Shown: positions 1-6,680, counted from the first letter of the stretch. The stretch: DNA of 21,208 nucleotides from a virus (IMGVR_UViG_3300025645_007006:1-21208), one strand, 5' to 3'. Numbers and translations: made by a program. The notes: generated by a model from the sequence alone, not told the origin.

Positions 1-1
1 T

Positions 2-88
2 GCATCAATGGCTGGTTTTATTACCAATGATTTAATGAATATCCTTCTCGATAAAATCGATAAACATAAAGGGAATAGAAAAGTATAA
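2..88 (+). CDS. 3' end of an unidentified upstream gene (partial)
   Basis: An open frame enters from the left edge and ends with TAA at 86-88. Only 28 residues are visible, with a lysine-rich end (DKIDKHKGNRKV). It is too short to identify. It is followed by a promoter that serves the next gene, so it probably ends a transcription unit. The reading frame is inferred from the absence of stops and from the spacing to the promoter. Confidence 0.5.
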   Translation, partial: ASMAGFITNDLMNILLDKIDKHKGNRKV

Positions 89-96
89 AAAACTAG

Positions 97-129
97 TTGG
101 ATTCCAACTTCTCCTTTCCTATATTTACG
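97..129 (+). promoter_or_regulatory. Phage promoter P1 (TTGG-N19-TATATTTACG)
   Basis: TTGG at 97-100 and TATATTTACG at 120-129 are 23 nt apart start to start, the same geometry as several other copies in the window. It resembles the Bacteroidetes -33/-7 promoter (TTG / TANNTTTG). The ATG of the next gene is at 133, only 3 nt after the box, so the transcript is probably leaderless. The upstream half contains a short inverted repeat, GTTGG-ATT-CCAAC (96-108). Confidence 0.7.
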
Positions 130-132
130 ACT

Positions 133-1317
133 ATGATAGAAAAAATAAAACAAGGGATGTTTCCATTCCTAATAGCCTTTTCGGCTTTGTCAGTTTCAAC
201 CTCAGCCGCTTTCTACTCAGTAAGTGGTCTTAGCAAATTATTTGCTGGAGCTTCTTTAGAGGTTATAATAATGGCAGGTTCATTAGAATTTGCTAAATTA
301 GTAACCGCTTCATTATTGTACCAATATTGGGATACAATTAATAAAACTTTACGAACTTATTTATCTATTGCTACTATAATATTAGTATTAATTACTAGTA
401 TGGGTATTTATGGCTTTTTAAGTGCTGCATATCAAGAAACATATTCTAAACTATCAGCAGTAGAAAATCAAAAAGGGTTTATTCAACAAAAAATTGACTT
501 TTACCAAAACGATGTAACACGATATGATACGGAAATTGAAAGAATATCTAGTAATATTAGTACTTTATCTAATGCAAAAGCTTCGACCATCCAAGTACGA
601 GACACCTCGGTATCTGGGGGCTTTAGACAAACAATCTCCACAACTGAGCTTAGAATGGCGCAAAGTCGTATTAATATTGAGGAGGAAAATCGTAAGTTGG
701 CGCAATCAAAACGAATAGTAGCATCAGATAGTTTACAAAAATTCCAACTACAAGTACTGGAACTTGATAATAACACCGAAGTAGCTGGTGAACTAGGACC
801 ACTGCAATATCTATCGAGTTTGACGGGTTATTCTATGGATAAAATTATAAATGTACTACTACTTATAATAATATTTGTATTTGATCCTTTAGCCATATCC
901 TTAGTAATATCAGCTAATTTTGCTTTTGATAAAGCATACCCTAAAAAGAAATACAAAGAAAACCTATATGGGGAATTTGAAGAGGATGATGGTTGGGATG
1001 AATTTATTGAGGAAGAGACCTTTGATGCAGAAAAGAAACCTGTTAATGAAGATTTTGATTGGGAGGCAGCAGAAAAAAGGATGGAGATTATAGGTCAAAA
1101 TGGTAATGATGGAGAACACTACTCAGAACTAGATTTAAACAAAGATGGCATAGTTAATTCTACTGAAATCGATGCCGCTGTAGCTAGGATAGCAGAAATA
1201 AAAAGACTTAGAGGAGGAAATATAAACCCAGAAGGGGAATTCCAAAAAGAAATAGAACGTTTATCAAATTTAGTAAAATTATCCTTAAAGGAAGACGACG
1301 AAACAAAAACTTATTAA
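133..1317 (+). CDS. Four-helix membrane protein with coiled coil and EF-hand-like loop
   Basis: A 394-residue protein. Three hydrophobic segments lie near residues 9-31, 42-64 and 76-98. A long polar, glutamine/glutamate-rich stretch that looks coiled-coil follows (about 100-210). A fourth hydrophobic segment at about 241-263 contains FDPLAISLV. The tail is acidic. Residues 334-345 read DLNKDGIVNSTE, a canonical EF-hand loop with ligands at positions 1, 3, 5, 9 and 12 and Gly at 6. The architecture recalls DUF4407-type membrane proteins (inference). I chose ATG at 133; the frame extends to a TTG at 97, but that overlaps the promoter and would lie upstream of the likely transcript start. Function unknown; a virion or host-envelope role is possible. 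Confidence 0.8.
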   Translation: MIEKIKQGMFPFLIAFSALSVSTSAAFYSVSGLSKLFAGASLEVIIMAGSLEFAKLVTASLLYQYWDTINKTLRTYLSIATIILVLITSMGIYGFLSAAYQETYSKLSAVENQKGFIQQKIDFYQNDVTRYDTEIERISSNISTLSNAKASTIQVRDTSVSGGFRQTISTTELRMAQSRINIEEENRKLAQSKRIVASDSLQKFQLQVLELDNNTEVAGELGPLQYLSSLTGYSMDKIINVLLLIIIFVFDPLAISLVISANFAFDKAYPKKKYKENLYGEFEEDDGWDEFIEEETFDAEKKPVNEDFDWEAAEKRMEIIGQNGNDGEHYSELDLNKDGIVNSTEIDAAVARIAEIKRLRGGNINPEGEFQKEIERLSNLVKLSLKEDDETKTY

Positions 1318-1334
1318 AGTAATGCGCGGGAGGC

Positions 1335-1367
1335 TTGGCTACCCGGGATATCTTTCGTATCTTCACG
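1335..1367 (+). promoter_or_regulatory. Phage promoter P2 (TTGG-N19-TATCTTCACG)
   Basis: TTGG at 1335-1338 and TATCTTCACG at 1358-1367, preceded by TTCG, have exact 23-nt spacing. A CCCGGG palindrome lies in the spacer. It sits between the EF-hand membrane protein and a run of small ORFs, leaving a leader of roughly 35 nt before the ATG at 1405. Confidence 0.65.
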
Positions 1368-1404
1368 TGTTGGTAAGAAAGCCAACAATTAAAAAATAAA
1401 GGTC

Positions 1405-1518
1405 ATGAAAGAATTTATCAAGTCAATTAAAGAAAACCCAAGAGAATTTGTAGAAACTGTAGTGCTTATGAGTACACTATCAATATTGTTTTATTTTTCA
1501 ATGTGGATTTTTTATTAA
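1405..1518 (+). CDS. Small single-pass membrane protein
   Basis: A 37-residue ORF: a charged N-terminus (MKEFIKSIKENPREFVE) followed by one hydrophobic helix ending FYFSMWIFY. It lies directly after promoter P2 and its stop overlaps the next start as TAATG, consistent with translational coupling. No family recognised. Confidence 0.55.
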   Translation: MKEFIKSIKENPREFVETVVLMSTLSILFYFSMWIFY

Positions 1519-2036
1519 TGAATAGCCCATACAAACCAACAACTACCAGAAAACAACTAGATGTAAAGTTTTCTAAGTTACGTAAACTAAACTACAATGC
1601 CTTTAGGTGGTGGAGAATGTATGATAACCCAAATAAACCCCTAGATAATAGAGCATTATTTCGTGATCGTATATTAAATGGTGATTTTGATTATTCACAT
1701 TACAAATACCAGGCAGATTGGTGTGAGCATGAAATGAATGACGTTGCTGCTAAGTATGGTGATGATATAGGAAGATATGTTGAAGAAACATCATTATTAC
1801 GTTCTCGTAGAAAACGTTTACTCGAGGATTTTGAAAAAGATGAAAACGGTAAATTAGAATTATTAATAAAAGCATTTACTGTTCATTTTAGATGCAATGA
1901 AGAACAAGTTTATGAAGAAATTTTCAAATGTAGTGGAGAACTGATAGATCTTTATTATATTATAGAAGAGAAGTACAAAATAGTCCATATGCCTTATCCC
2001 CTAAAGCGTAGAGGACGACCTAAAAAAGTTATATAA
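1518..2036 (+). CDS. Basic protein of unknown function with AT-hook-like tail
   Basis: A 172-residue protein. The start at ATG 1518 overlaps the preceding stop (TAATG); an upstream in-frame GTG at 1503 is less likely. The N-terminal third is rich in aromatic and basic residues (FRWWRMYDNP), the middle is helical and charged, and the C-terminus is RRGRPKKVI. GRP flanked by basic residues resembles an AT-hook core, so DNA binding is possible. No family recognised. The stop overlaps the next gene's ATG by 1 nt. Confidence 0.7.
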   Translation: MNSPYKPTTTRKQLDVKFSKLRKLNYNAFRWWRMYDNPNKPLDNRALFRDRILNGDFDYSHYKYQADWCEHEMNDVAAKYGDDIGRYVEETSLLRSRRKRLLEDFEKDENGKLELLIKAFTVHFRCNEEQVYEEIFKCSGELIDLYYIIEEKYKIVHMPYPLKRRGRPKKVI

Positions 2037-2257
2037 TGAAATTCAATTTTGAACATAATAAGTCCAATTTTAGCTTAAAATTTCCAAGTATAATACTTGG
2101 AATACCAACTGCAATAATAGGACATAGTATTCACGGTGGTTTTTTGTGGACATTGTTCGATTTATTATTTTGGCCATTTGTTTGGATTAAGTGGTTTGTA
2201 TATCATGAGGTAACAGTTACAATAATAAAGAATGCATTTAGTTGGTTCTTAAAATAA
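2036..2257 (+). CDS. Small membrane protein, unknown function
   Basis: A 73-residue protein with two hydrophobic stretches, about residues 18-31 (PSIILGIPTAIIGH) and about 36-56 (FLWTLFDLLFWPFVWIKWF), the second rich in tryptophan and phenylalanine. The start shares a base with the preceding stop (TAATG). Possibly an inner-membrane effector; no homolog recognised. Confidence 0.6.
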   Translation: MKFNFEHNKSNFSLKFPSIILGIPTAIIGHSIHGGFLWTLFDLLFWPFVWIKWFVYHEVTVTIIKNAFSWFLK

Positions 2258-2264
2258 ATAAAAT

Positions 2265-2942
2265 ATGAAAATTCTACACATTAGTGATACACATGGGTTC
2301 CATGAATTACTACAAATACCAGAAGGTATTGATATGGTTATTCATAGTGGAGATTGTAGTAACCCAAGAGACCCTTATACAAATGAACCTGAAGTAAGAA
2401 GATTTATTGACTGGTTTAGTAGTTTAGACATAAAGTATAAAGTATATGTTGCCGGAAATCATGATACATCAATTGAAAAAAAGTTAGTAACTAAAGCAGA
2501 CTTTAATGAACACGGCATTGTATACTTAGAAAACGAAACTTATGAAATAGAAGGTATTAAGATCTTTGGATCTCCACATACTCCTCAGTTTAATCAGTGG
2601 GCTTTCATGAAAGCTAGAAATAAGTTGGATAGAATTTGGGGAAGAGCAATCCCAGACGATGCTGATATTGTTATTTGCCATGGTCCACCACGAGGGGTGT
2701 TAGATTTGTCCTATGATAGAAATAATATTATGGAGCATTGTGGTGATAAATCACTAATGAATAGAGTTATGGAAGTAAAACCAAAACTAATGTTATTTGG
2801 TCACATCCACAACAACAAAGATATAGTAAATGCAGGTACTAGAAAGGTATATGGTTTAGATACTATATTCTCAAACGGTTCTGTAGTTACTGATGGAAAA
2901 TTTGGTAAATTAAGTAGTCAAGGAAATATATTTGAATTATGA
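2265..2942 (+). CDS. Calcineurin-like metallophosphoesterase
   Basis: A 225-residue protein with the full motif set of the metallophosphoesterase fold: DTH (residues 8-10), GD (29-30), GNHD (64-67), CHG (138-140) and GHIH (179-182). These bind two metal ions and hydrolyse phosphoesters. The length is normal for small phage members. The stop overlaps the next start as ATGA. Substrate is unknown; in this context a nucleotide or pterin phosphate is conceivable but unproven. Confidence 0.88.
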   Translation: MKILHISDTHGFHELLQIPEGIDMVIHSGDCSNPRDPYTNEPEVRRFIDWFSSLDIKYKVYVAGNHDTSIEKKLVTKADFNEHGIVYLENETYEIEGIKIFGSPHTPQFNQWAFMKARNKLDRIWGRAIPDDADIVICHGPPRGVLDLSYDRNNIMEHCGDKSLMNRVMEVKPKLMLFGHIHNNKDIVNAGTRKVYGLDTIFSNGSVVTDGKFGKLSSQGNIFEL

Positions 2943-3274
2943 GCAAACTAAAACAAACTAAAATACCATTATTAATAGATGAGGATGGAATTTTACAGCA
3001 CATCGTAATTGACAATGAATTCAATTGGAAACTTGTAAGAGAACGAGATGGATTAACAAAACAATCCAAGGGTGTTAAATGGATAGAGTGGAATGAAGAT
3101 GGTACTTTCAAAGAACAATTTCAAGAAGTTGCAATTGGTAGAAGTTTAATTATGTCACCATTCAATCACTCATTTACTTGGCAAACTACAACAGTAACAG
3201 AAATTGTAGAACAACGAGAGGATTATATTAAATTTAAGACAGGAAATAGTAATTACGAATTATTTAAAATATGA
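2939..3274 (+). CDS. Hypothetical protein, 111 aa
   Basis: A soluble mixed-charge protein. The end (IKFKTGNSNYELFKI) looks like beta-strand material. It overlaps both neighbours by 4 nt (ATGA), so it belongs to the same translationally coupled run. I do not recognise the family. Confidence 0.65.
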   Translation: MSKLKQTKIPLLIDEDGILQHIVIDNEFNWKLVRERDGLTKQSKGVKWIEWNEDGTFKEQFQEVAIGRSLIMSPFNHSFTWQTTTVTEIVEQREDYIKFKTGNSNYELFKI

Positions 3275-3519
3275 AAGAACAAGAAATTAAAGATTTAGGA
3301 TTTGAAGTACAACATGAAACAGTGGAAAGCTCAGGACACGATACAGATTGGCATTACTATACACTTGATATAGGTGATATTTGTTTAATTACAAATCCTA
3401 ATGATGAAGCAGTAAAGGATGGATGGGAAGCATCTATATTTGACTTTCCATCCTGTGTAATTAAAAATATTGGTGATTTGAAAGCTTTAATTAACATTAT
3501 AAAAAAGAATAGTATATGA
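3271..3519 (+). CDS. Hypothetical protein, 82 aa
   Basis: A small acidic protein with SSGHDTDWHYYTLDIGDICLI near the middle and SIFDFPSCVIKNIGDLKALINII near the end. It is coupled by ATGA overlaps to the genes on both sides, the downstream one being the DpdA-like gene. No family recognised. Confidence 0.65.
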   Translation: MKEQEIKDLGFEVQHETVESSGHDTDWHYYTLDIGDICLITNPNDEAVKDGWEASIFDFPSCVIKNIGDLKALINIIKKNSI

Positions 3520-4307
3520 TGGTATCACACGAAGTACCTAGATGTTTATTAACAATATCACGAGAATTCAATTCGTATTCATACTGCCTCCCCCATTTAT
3601 TGGATATAGACGAGGATTACAAAAACTTCTTCTATGAAGAAAAAACTAAGGGGAGATATATTATAATGGATAACTCACTCCACGAATTAGGAGAAGCATA
3701 TGATTTTGATAGATTAAAATATTGGGTTAACGAATTAGAACCAGATGAATTTATGGTACCGGATGTTTGGATGGATTGTCATCAAACAGCATCACAAGCC
3801 AAATATTGGAAACAATTTGAATTCCCAGAAAAAACTAAAAAGATAGCAGTAATTCAAGGTAAGGATAAAAATGACGCCTATTTATGTGCTGGGTTATTAA
3901 GGGAATTAGGTTACGATAAATTATGTGTATCTTACGGTGCTACCTGGTATAATGATTTCTTCCCACACACCAATGTGGATATGGGAAAAGCATTAGGTAG
4001 AGTACGATTTGTACAAGGATTATTAAACTTAGACCATTTAAAAGATGTTAAATTACATTTATTAGGCTGTGCTATACCACAAGAATTTGGTTGGTATGAT
4101 AATCATCCTCGAATTGAATCAATTGATACTTCAAACCCAATAATGGCTGCTTTAGAAGGCACTTGGTATGAGGACCATGGTTTAAATTCAAAACCAAAGG
4201 CAAACATGAATGATCATTTTGATATGATATATGATGAATTAGATTATTTAAATATTATTCACAATCTTAAAAAATTTAGAAAAATAAACAATCTACCTAT
4301 CACATAA
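3516..4307 (+). CDS. dpdA: DpdA-like 7-deazaguanine DNA transglycosylase
   Basis: A 263-residue protein resembling phage DpdA, a distant relative of tRNA-guanine transglycosylase (TGT) that swaps guanine in DNA for a 7-deazaguanine base. Visible landmarks: MDNSLHELGE (51-60) and PDVWMD (82-87), candidates for substrate-binding and first-Asp regions; AVIQGK (111-116), like the G-x-VQG of TGT; LHLLGCAIPQEF (180-191), like the TGT MGVG-P segment; and SIDTSNP (202-208), whose D204 is the likely nucleophile. At 263 aa it is shorter than TGT. Two adjacent ATGs (3516, 3519) are possible starts. FolE, QueD, QueE and QueC are all encoded within 6.5 kb downstream, which strongly supports the call. Confidence 0.8.
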   Translation: MMVSHEVPRCLLTISREFNSYSYCLPHLLDIDEDYKNFFYEEKTKGRYIIMDNSLHELGEAYDFDRLKYWVNELEPDEFMVPDVWMDCHQTASQAKYWKQFEFPEKTKKIAVIQGKDKNDAYLCAGLLRELGYDKLCVSYGATWYNDFFPHTNVDMGKALGRVRFVQGLLNLDHLKDVKLHLLGCAIPQEFGWYDNHPRIESIDTSNPIMAALEGTWYEDHGLNSKPKANMNDHFDMIYDELDYLNIIHNLKKFRKINNLPIT

Positions 4308-4310
4308 AAC

Positions 4311-4343
4311 TAGGATACCCAGTATACCTGTCGTATATTTACG
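4311..4343 (+). promoter_or_regulatory. Phage promoter P3 (TAGG-N19-TATATTTACG)
   Basis: TAGGATACCC at 4311 and TATATTTACG at 4334-4343, preceded by TCG, have the conserved 23-nt spacing. It lies in the 66-nt gap after dpdA. The leader to the ATG at 4374 is about 30 nt. Confidence 0.7.
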
Positions 4344-4373
4344 TATTAGAAACAATTAAAAAACCAAACAGTT

Positions 4374-4565
4374 ATGATGTCACTTTTCGATTACCAAGGT
4401 CACGCAGATAAAGACGGGACAGGATTAAGATTAAATGCTTACGCACAATTAAAAAAACAACCTTATAAAAAAAGGTTATTAGAGTTTAATGGTATGGAAG
4501 TATTTTTATATAACGAAGAATTTCTAAAGGAATTTTTTGAAATCCAAGAAATTTTTAAGGCATAA
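4374..4565 (+). CDS. Hypothetical protein, 63 aa
   Basis: First gene behind promoter P3. It begins with two consecutive ATGs (4374 and 4377). Soluble, lysine-rich, with an aromatic and acidic end (LYNEEFLKEFFEIQEIF). No family recognised. Confidence 0.6.
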   Translation: MMSLFDYQGHADKDGTGLRLNAYAQLKKQPYKKRLLEFNGMEVFLYNEEFLKEFFEIQEIFKA

Positions 4566-4568
4566 ATT

Positions 4569-5078
4569 ATGGCAAATAGCAATAGAACAGAGATCTATAT
4601 AGAAGGATCTAAGGAAGCAATTGATAATTTTGTAGAACGATTTGATAAATGTCATGATGGTCCTTACCCAAATCAAGAAGAAAATCCTCACATCGCTGAT
4701 GAATTTGGAGCAGATGCTGAATTATTTATTGATAAAGTTGGTTCAAAATGGATCCAAATTTGGGATGAAGGTATTTATCGTTCAAGTGATAATAGATGTG
4801 AAATTTATTTAGATACAGCTTGGTACCCACCATCAGATATGATTTTAGAAATTTATAGACAAATGGCTGAAATTGATGATGAAATCAAAGTATCAGGTAA
4901 ATACTGGGATGAAGGACATCAACCAATAGGAGTATTCGAAGTATACTATGGGCAGATAATTTCGGAAGAACAAAGTATTGATGATGATGAAGATCAAGAA
5001 TATTTTTGGGGTGATGTAATTGAACCTGCATTCGAAATCCTCCAAGAGAGATTAGATAAAGTAATGAAAGAAATATAA
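4569..5078 (+). CDS. Api92/YubB-like ferredoxin-fold protein (putative)
   Basis: A 169-residue acidic protein. The N-terminus (NRTEIYIEGSKEAIDNFVERF) reads as a beta strand plus helix. The central FxTAWYPPSDMILEIYRQ segment followed by a G-x-Y/F-W region recalls the Api92/YubB (DUF1281-type) ferredoxin-like domain common in phages and plasmids. Role unknown. The start has the favoured AAATT-ATG context. Family assignment is tentative. Confidence 0.6.
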   Translation: MANSNRTEIYIEGSKEAIDNFVERFDKCHDGPYPNQEENPHIADEFGADAELFIDKVGSKWIQIWDEGIYRSSDNRCEIYLDTAWYPPSDMILEIYRQMAEIDDEIKVSGKYWDEGHQPIGVFEVYYGQIISEEQSIDDDEDQEYFWGDVIEPAFEILQERLDKVMKEI

Positions 5079-5079
5079 T

Positions 5080-5256
5080 ATGGCAGAATTTATAAGACAC
5101 GCATTAGGTCTTTGTGGAGAGCACTACCATCCAAACCTATTGACACTTCTCATAGGAGGAGTTGGATTTTCAACTATTTTTTCGTATGTTCGATCATATA
5201 TAAAATGTAAATTTAATCAAGCGTTTGCCTATACGCAAAATACCTGGCAGTTATAA
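5080..5256 (+). CDS. Small single-pass membrane protein, 58 aa
   Basis: ATG at 5080 follows the previous stop by 1 nt. The protein begins MAEFIRHALGLCGEHYHPNL, then has one hydrophobic helix (LLTLLIGGVGFSTIFSYV) and a short tail. The LCGEHYHPN segment before the helix contains Cys and His residues. No family recognised. A promoter-like unit overlaps the coding sequence at 5162-5194. Confidence 0.6.
   Translation: MAEFIRHALGLCGEHYHPNLLTLLIGGVGFSTIFSYVRSYIKCKFNQAFAYTQNTWQL
5162..5194 (+). promoter_or_regulatory. Candidate phage promoter P4 (TTGG-N19-TATGTTCGAT)
   Basis: TTGG at 5162-5165 and TTTCG-TATGTTCG with exact 23-nt spacing, lying inside the small membrane ORF and 76 nt upstream of queC. 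An inverted repeat GTTG-GATTTT-CAAC covers 5161-5174, similar to that at promoter P1. The -7 box is weaker than in the other copies. Confidence 0.45.
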
Positions 5257-5269
5257 ATTTAAATAAATT

Positions 5270-6124
5270 ATGAGTAAAACAAAAAAACATTGTGTAATTA
5301 GTCTTTCAGGTGGAATGGATTCAAGTACTTTACTACTTAGAGCATTAAAAGATTACGACACTTGTACCGCTATCAGCTTTGATTATGGTCAAAAACACAG
5401 AGTAGAATTAGAAAGAGCTCAACAATTAGTAGATTATGTAAATGGTAACCCAACAAGAGTATTTAACATTCGTGAAAATATGGAGGGGTATTCTGAATTA
5501 TATTCTGAAGTAAATTATCGCCAAATTAAATTAGATGGATTAGCAGATTTACTAGATTCAGCATTAGTTGAAGGTGGGGATGATGTACCAGAAGGACATT
5601 ATGAGAATGATAATATGAAAGAAACAGTTGTACCTAATAGAAATAAAATATTTGCTTCTATTACACAAGCTGTAGCATTATCAGTAGCAAATAGAACAGG
5701 AGAAACTTGTGATATTGCTTTAGGAGTACATGCTGGGGATTTCGAAGTTTATCCTGATTGCAGACAAGAGTTTAGAGATGCAGATGATAAGGCGTTTCGT
5801 GAAGGTAATTGGAATGCTGAAAAAGTAGGTTATTTCACACCCTATATTAAAGGTAATAAATTCACAATATTACAAGATGGAGAAAAATTGGTTGAGGAAC
5901 TCGGTTTATCATTCGATGAAGTATATAAAAGAACAAATACTTCTTATAAGCCTTATCCTTCGGGAAATAGTGATTATAAGTCTGCTTCTAGTGTTGAGAG
6001 GATTGAGGCTTTTATTGCTTTGGGGAGAAAAGATCCTGTCATTTATGAGGATGAAACTGGAGTGGTTGATTACGAAGTAGCAGAAGCACACGTAAAACAA
6101 ATACTTGCACAACACGGTAAGTAG
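5270..6124 (+). CDS. queC: QueC-like 7-cyano-7-deazaguanine synthase lacking zinc cysteines
   Basis: A 284-residue PP-loop ATPase. The SGGMDSS motif (13-19) and FDYGQKHRVELERA (37-50) match QueC, which converts 7-carboxy-7-deazaguanine (CDG) to 7-amido-7-deazaguanine (ADG) and then preQ0 using ATP and ammonia. Normal QueC carries a C-terminal zinc site, SCY...CGxCxxCxxR. Here the equivalent stretch reads TSYKP (224-228) and DYKSASSVER (235-244), so every cysteine is replaced while the flanking VER-EAF is kept. There is no frameshift. Either zinc is dispensable here or the enzyme has altered chemistry. The start has the AAATT-ATG context. Confidence 0.85.
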   Translation: MSKTKKHCVISLSGGMDSSTLLLRALKDYDTCTAISFDYGQKHRVELERAQQLVDYVNGNPTRVFNIRENMEGYSELYSEVNYRQIKLDGLADLLDSALVEGGDDVPEGHYENDNMKETVVPNRNKIFASITQAVALSVANRTGETCDIALGVHAGDFEVYPDCRQEFRDADDKAFREGNWNAEKVGYFTPYIKGNKFTILQDGEKLVEELGLSFDEVYKRTNTSYKPYPSGNSDYKSASSVERIEAFIALGRKDPVIYEDETGVVDYEVAEAHVKQILAQHGK

Positions 6125-6128
6125 GTTA

Positions 6129-6257
6129 TAAGAGAGAGATAGTGAAGCTGTAATTGGGAAGTAGAGAGAATTAATTAGCGAAAAAAGGTTTGTAGTAGCT
6201 AGGCGTCTCTAATTGCACCCAATCAGAAACCTTGAAAGACCCGAAATGTCTCTCTTT
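6129..6257 (+). ncRNA. Predicted pseudoknotted structured RNA
   Basis: This segment has no credible ORF but four nested or crossing complementarities. Outer stem AAGAGAGA (6130-6137) pairs with TCTCTCTT (6249-6256). ATTGGG (6153-6158) pairs with CCCAAT (6218-6223). TAGAGA (6162-6167) pairs with TCTCTA (6206-6211). AAGGTTT (6185-6191) pairs with AAACCTT (6227-6233) and crosses the previous two, giving a pseudoknot. It lies between queC and the tRNA. It does not match any RNA family I can recognise (no group I core, RNase P or tmRNA landmarks). Boundaries are approximate. Confidence 0.45.
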
Positions 6258-6264
6258 AAGTAGG

Positions 6265-6277
6265 TCCACATTGTGGA
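6265..6277 (+). other. Small hairpin between structured RNA and tRNA
   Basis: TCCAC-ATT-GTGGA forms a 5-bp stem with a 3-nt loop inside the noncoding interval upstream of the tRNA. No T-run follows it, so it is not an obvious terminator. It may be a processing or folding element. Confidence 0.3.
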
Positions 6278-6330
6278 TATATGTTCCTTCATGGGATTAA
6301 GGATTGGTCATAACCGGTCGCCTACAGTAA

Positions 6331-6402
6331 TGTCCCATGGTGTAATTGGCAGCACTACAGTTTTTGGTACTGTTAGTCTAGGTTCGAGTCCTAGTGGGAT
6401 AA
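6331..6402 (+). tRNA. tRNA-Gln (anticodon TTG)
   Basis: A complete cloverleaf. The acceptor TGTCCCA (6331-6337) pairs with TGGGATA (6395-6401), with one G-U pair. D-stem GTGT/GCAC (6340-6343, 6352-6355). Anticodon stem ACAGT/ACTGT with loop TTTTGGT (6362-6368) and anticodon TTG at 6364-6366. T-stem CTAGG/CCTAG with loop TTCGAGT (6383-6389). The discriminator is A6402. The 3' CCA is not encoded. It would read CAA codons, the glutamine codon used heavily in these AT-rich genes. Confidence 0.95.
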
Positions 6403-6424
6403 CTAAAATTAACGTAGTCGAAAA

Positions 6425-6487
6425 GGTAGGGCAGTAAATAAGTTTATAGGTAGCATTTGATGTGTGAACCCTTATTGAATCCCTACC
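6425..6487 (+). ncRNA. Predicted long-hairpin RNA downstream of tRNA-Gln
   Basis: A 7-bp closing stem GGTAGGG (6425-6431)/CCCTACC (6481-6487) encloses AATAAG (6437-6442)/CTTATT (6471-6476), then GGT/ACC and GCAT/ATGT around a TTG loop. The closing stem resembles a tRNA acceptor stem, but at 63 nt the D and T arms are not convincing. It could be a decayed or minimal tRNA, a processing element, or a regulatory leader for the small ORF at 6510. Confidence 0.4.
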
Positions 6488-6509
6488 ACTACAAAATATT
6501 AAATAAATT

Positions 6510-6671
6510 ATGAAACAACAACTACCAGATGCAAAGAAGCATCAACAAATCAGTTTTATTAAATCGGGTATTCGTATCTTAGGTTACATTTCTTTATGTT
6601 ATAGCTTGGATATCGCCGTAGGTTTACTTATATTAAGTGAAGGAATAGGAATTATAGAAGAATTAGTTTAA
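6510..6671 (+). CDS. Small membrane protein, 53 aa
   Basis: ATG at 6510 has the favoured AAATT-ATG context and follows the RNA island. The N-terminus is basic (MKQQLPDAKKHQQ), then QISFIKSGIRILGY leads into a hydrophobic stretch ending EGIGIIEELV. One or two short membrane helices. I recall similar small proteins in marine phages but know no function. Confidence 0.6.
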   Translation: MKQQLPDAKKHQQISFIKSGIRILGYISLCYSLDIAVGLLILSEGIGIIEELV

Positions 6672-6680
6672 ATTAAAATT

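Noticed and set aside
97-132. N-terminal extension of the EF-hand membrane protein starting at TTG 97
   Set aside because: The extension is the promoter itself (TTGG and TATATTTACG); the likely transcript start is next to ATG 133.
501-776. Antisense ORF within the EF-hand membrane gene
   Set aside because: Low-complexity translation opposite a clear coding frame; all supported genes are on the + strand. The same applies to the other minus-strand frames.
1671-1690. TCGT...CGTATATTAAATG as another phage promoter
   Set aside because: No TTGG-like element 23 nt upstream; it is explained by ordinary codons inside the 172-aa gene.
2902-2934. TATATTTG near the end of the metallophosphoesterase gene as a host-type promoter
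   Set aside because: The -7 match is good, but the nearest TTGG is 25 nt upstream rather than 23 and the site is inside a tightly coupled operon.
6129-6487. tmRNA, RNase P RNA or hammerhead ribozyme in the RNA island
   Set aside because: None of the conserved cores was seen: no tag frame with tRNA-like ends, no RNase P signature, no CTGATGA...GAAA arrangement. Only the tRNA-Gln is certain.
6571-6590. TTCGTATCTTAGG inside the 53-aa membrane ORF as a promoter
   Set aside because: The upstream element at the required distance is AGTT and the box end does not match.
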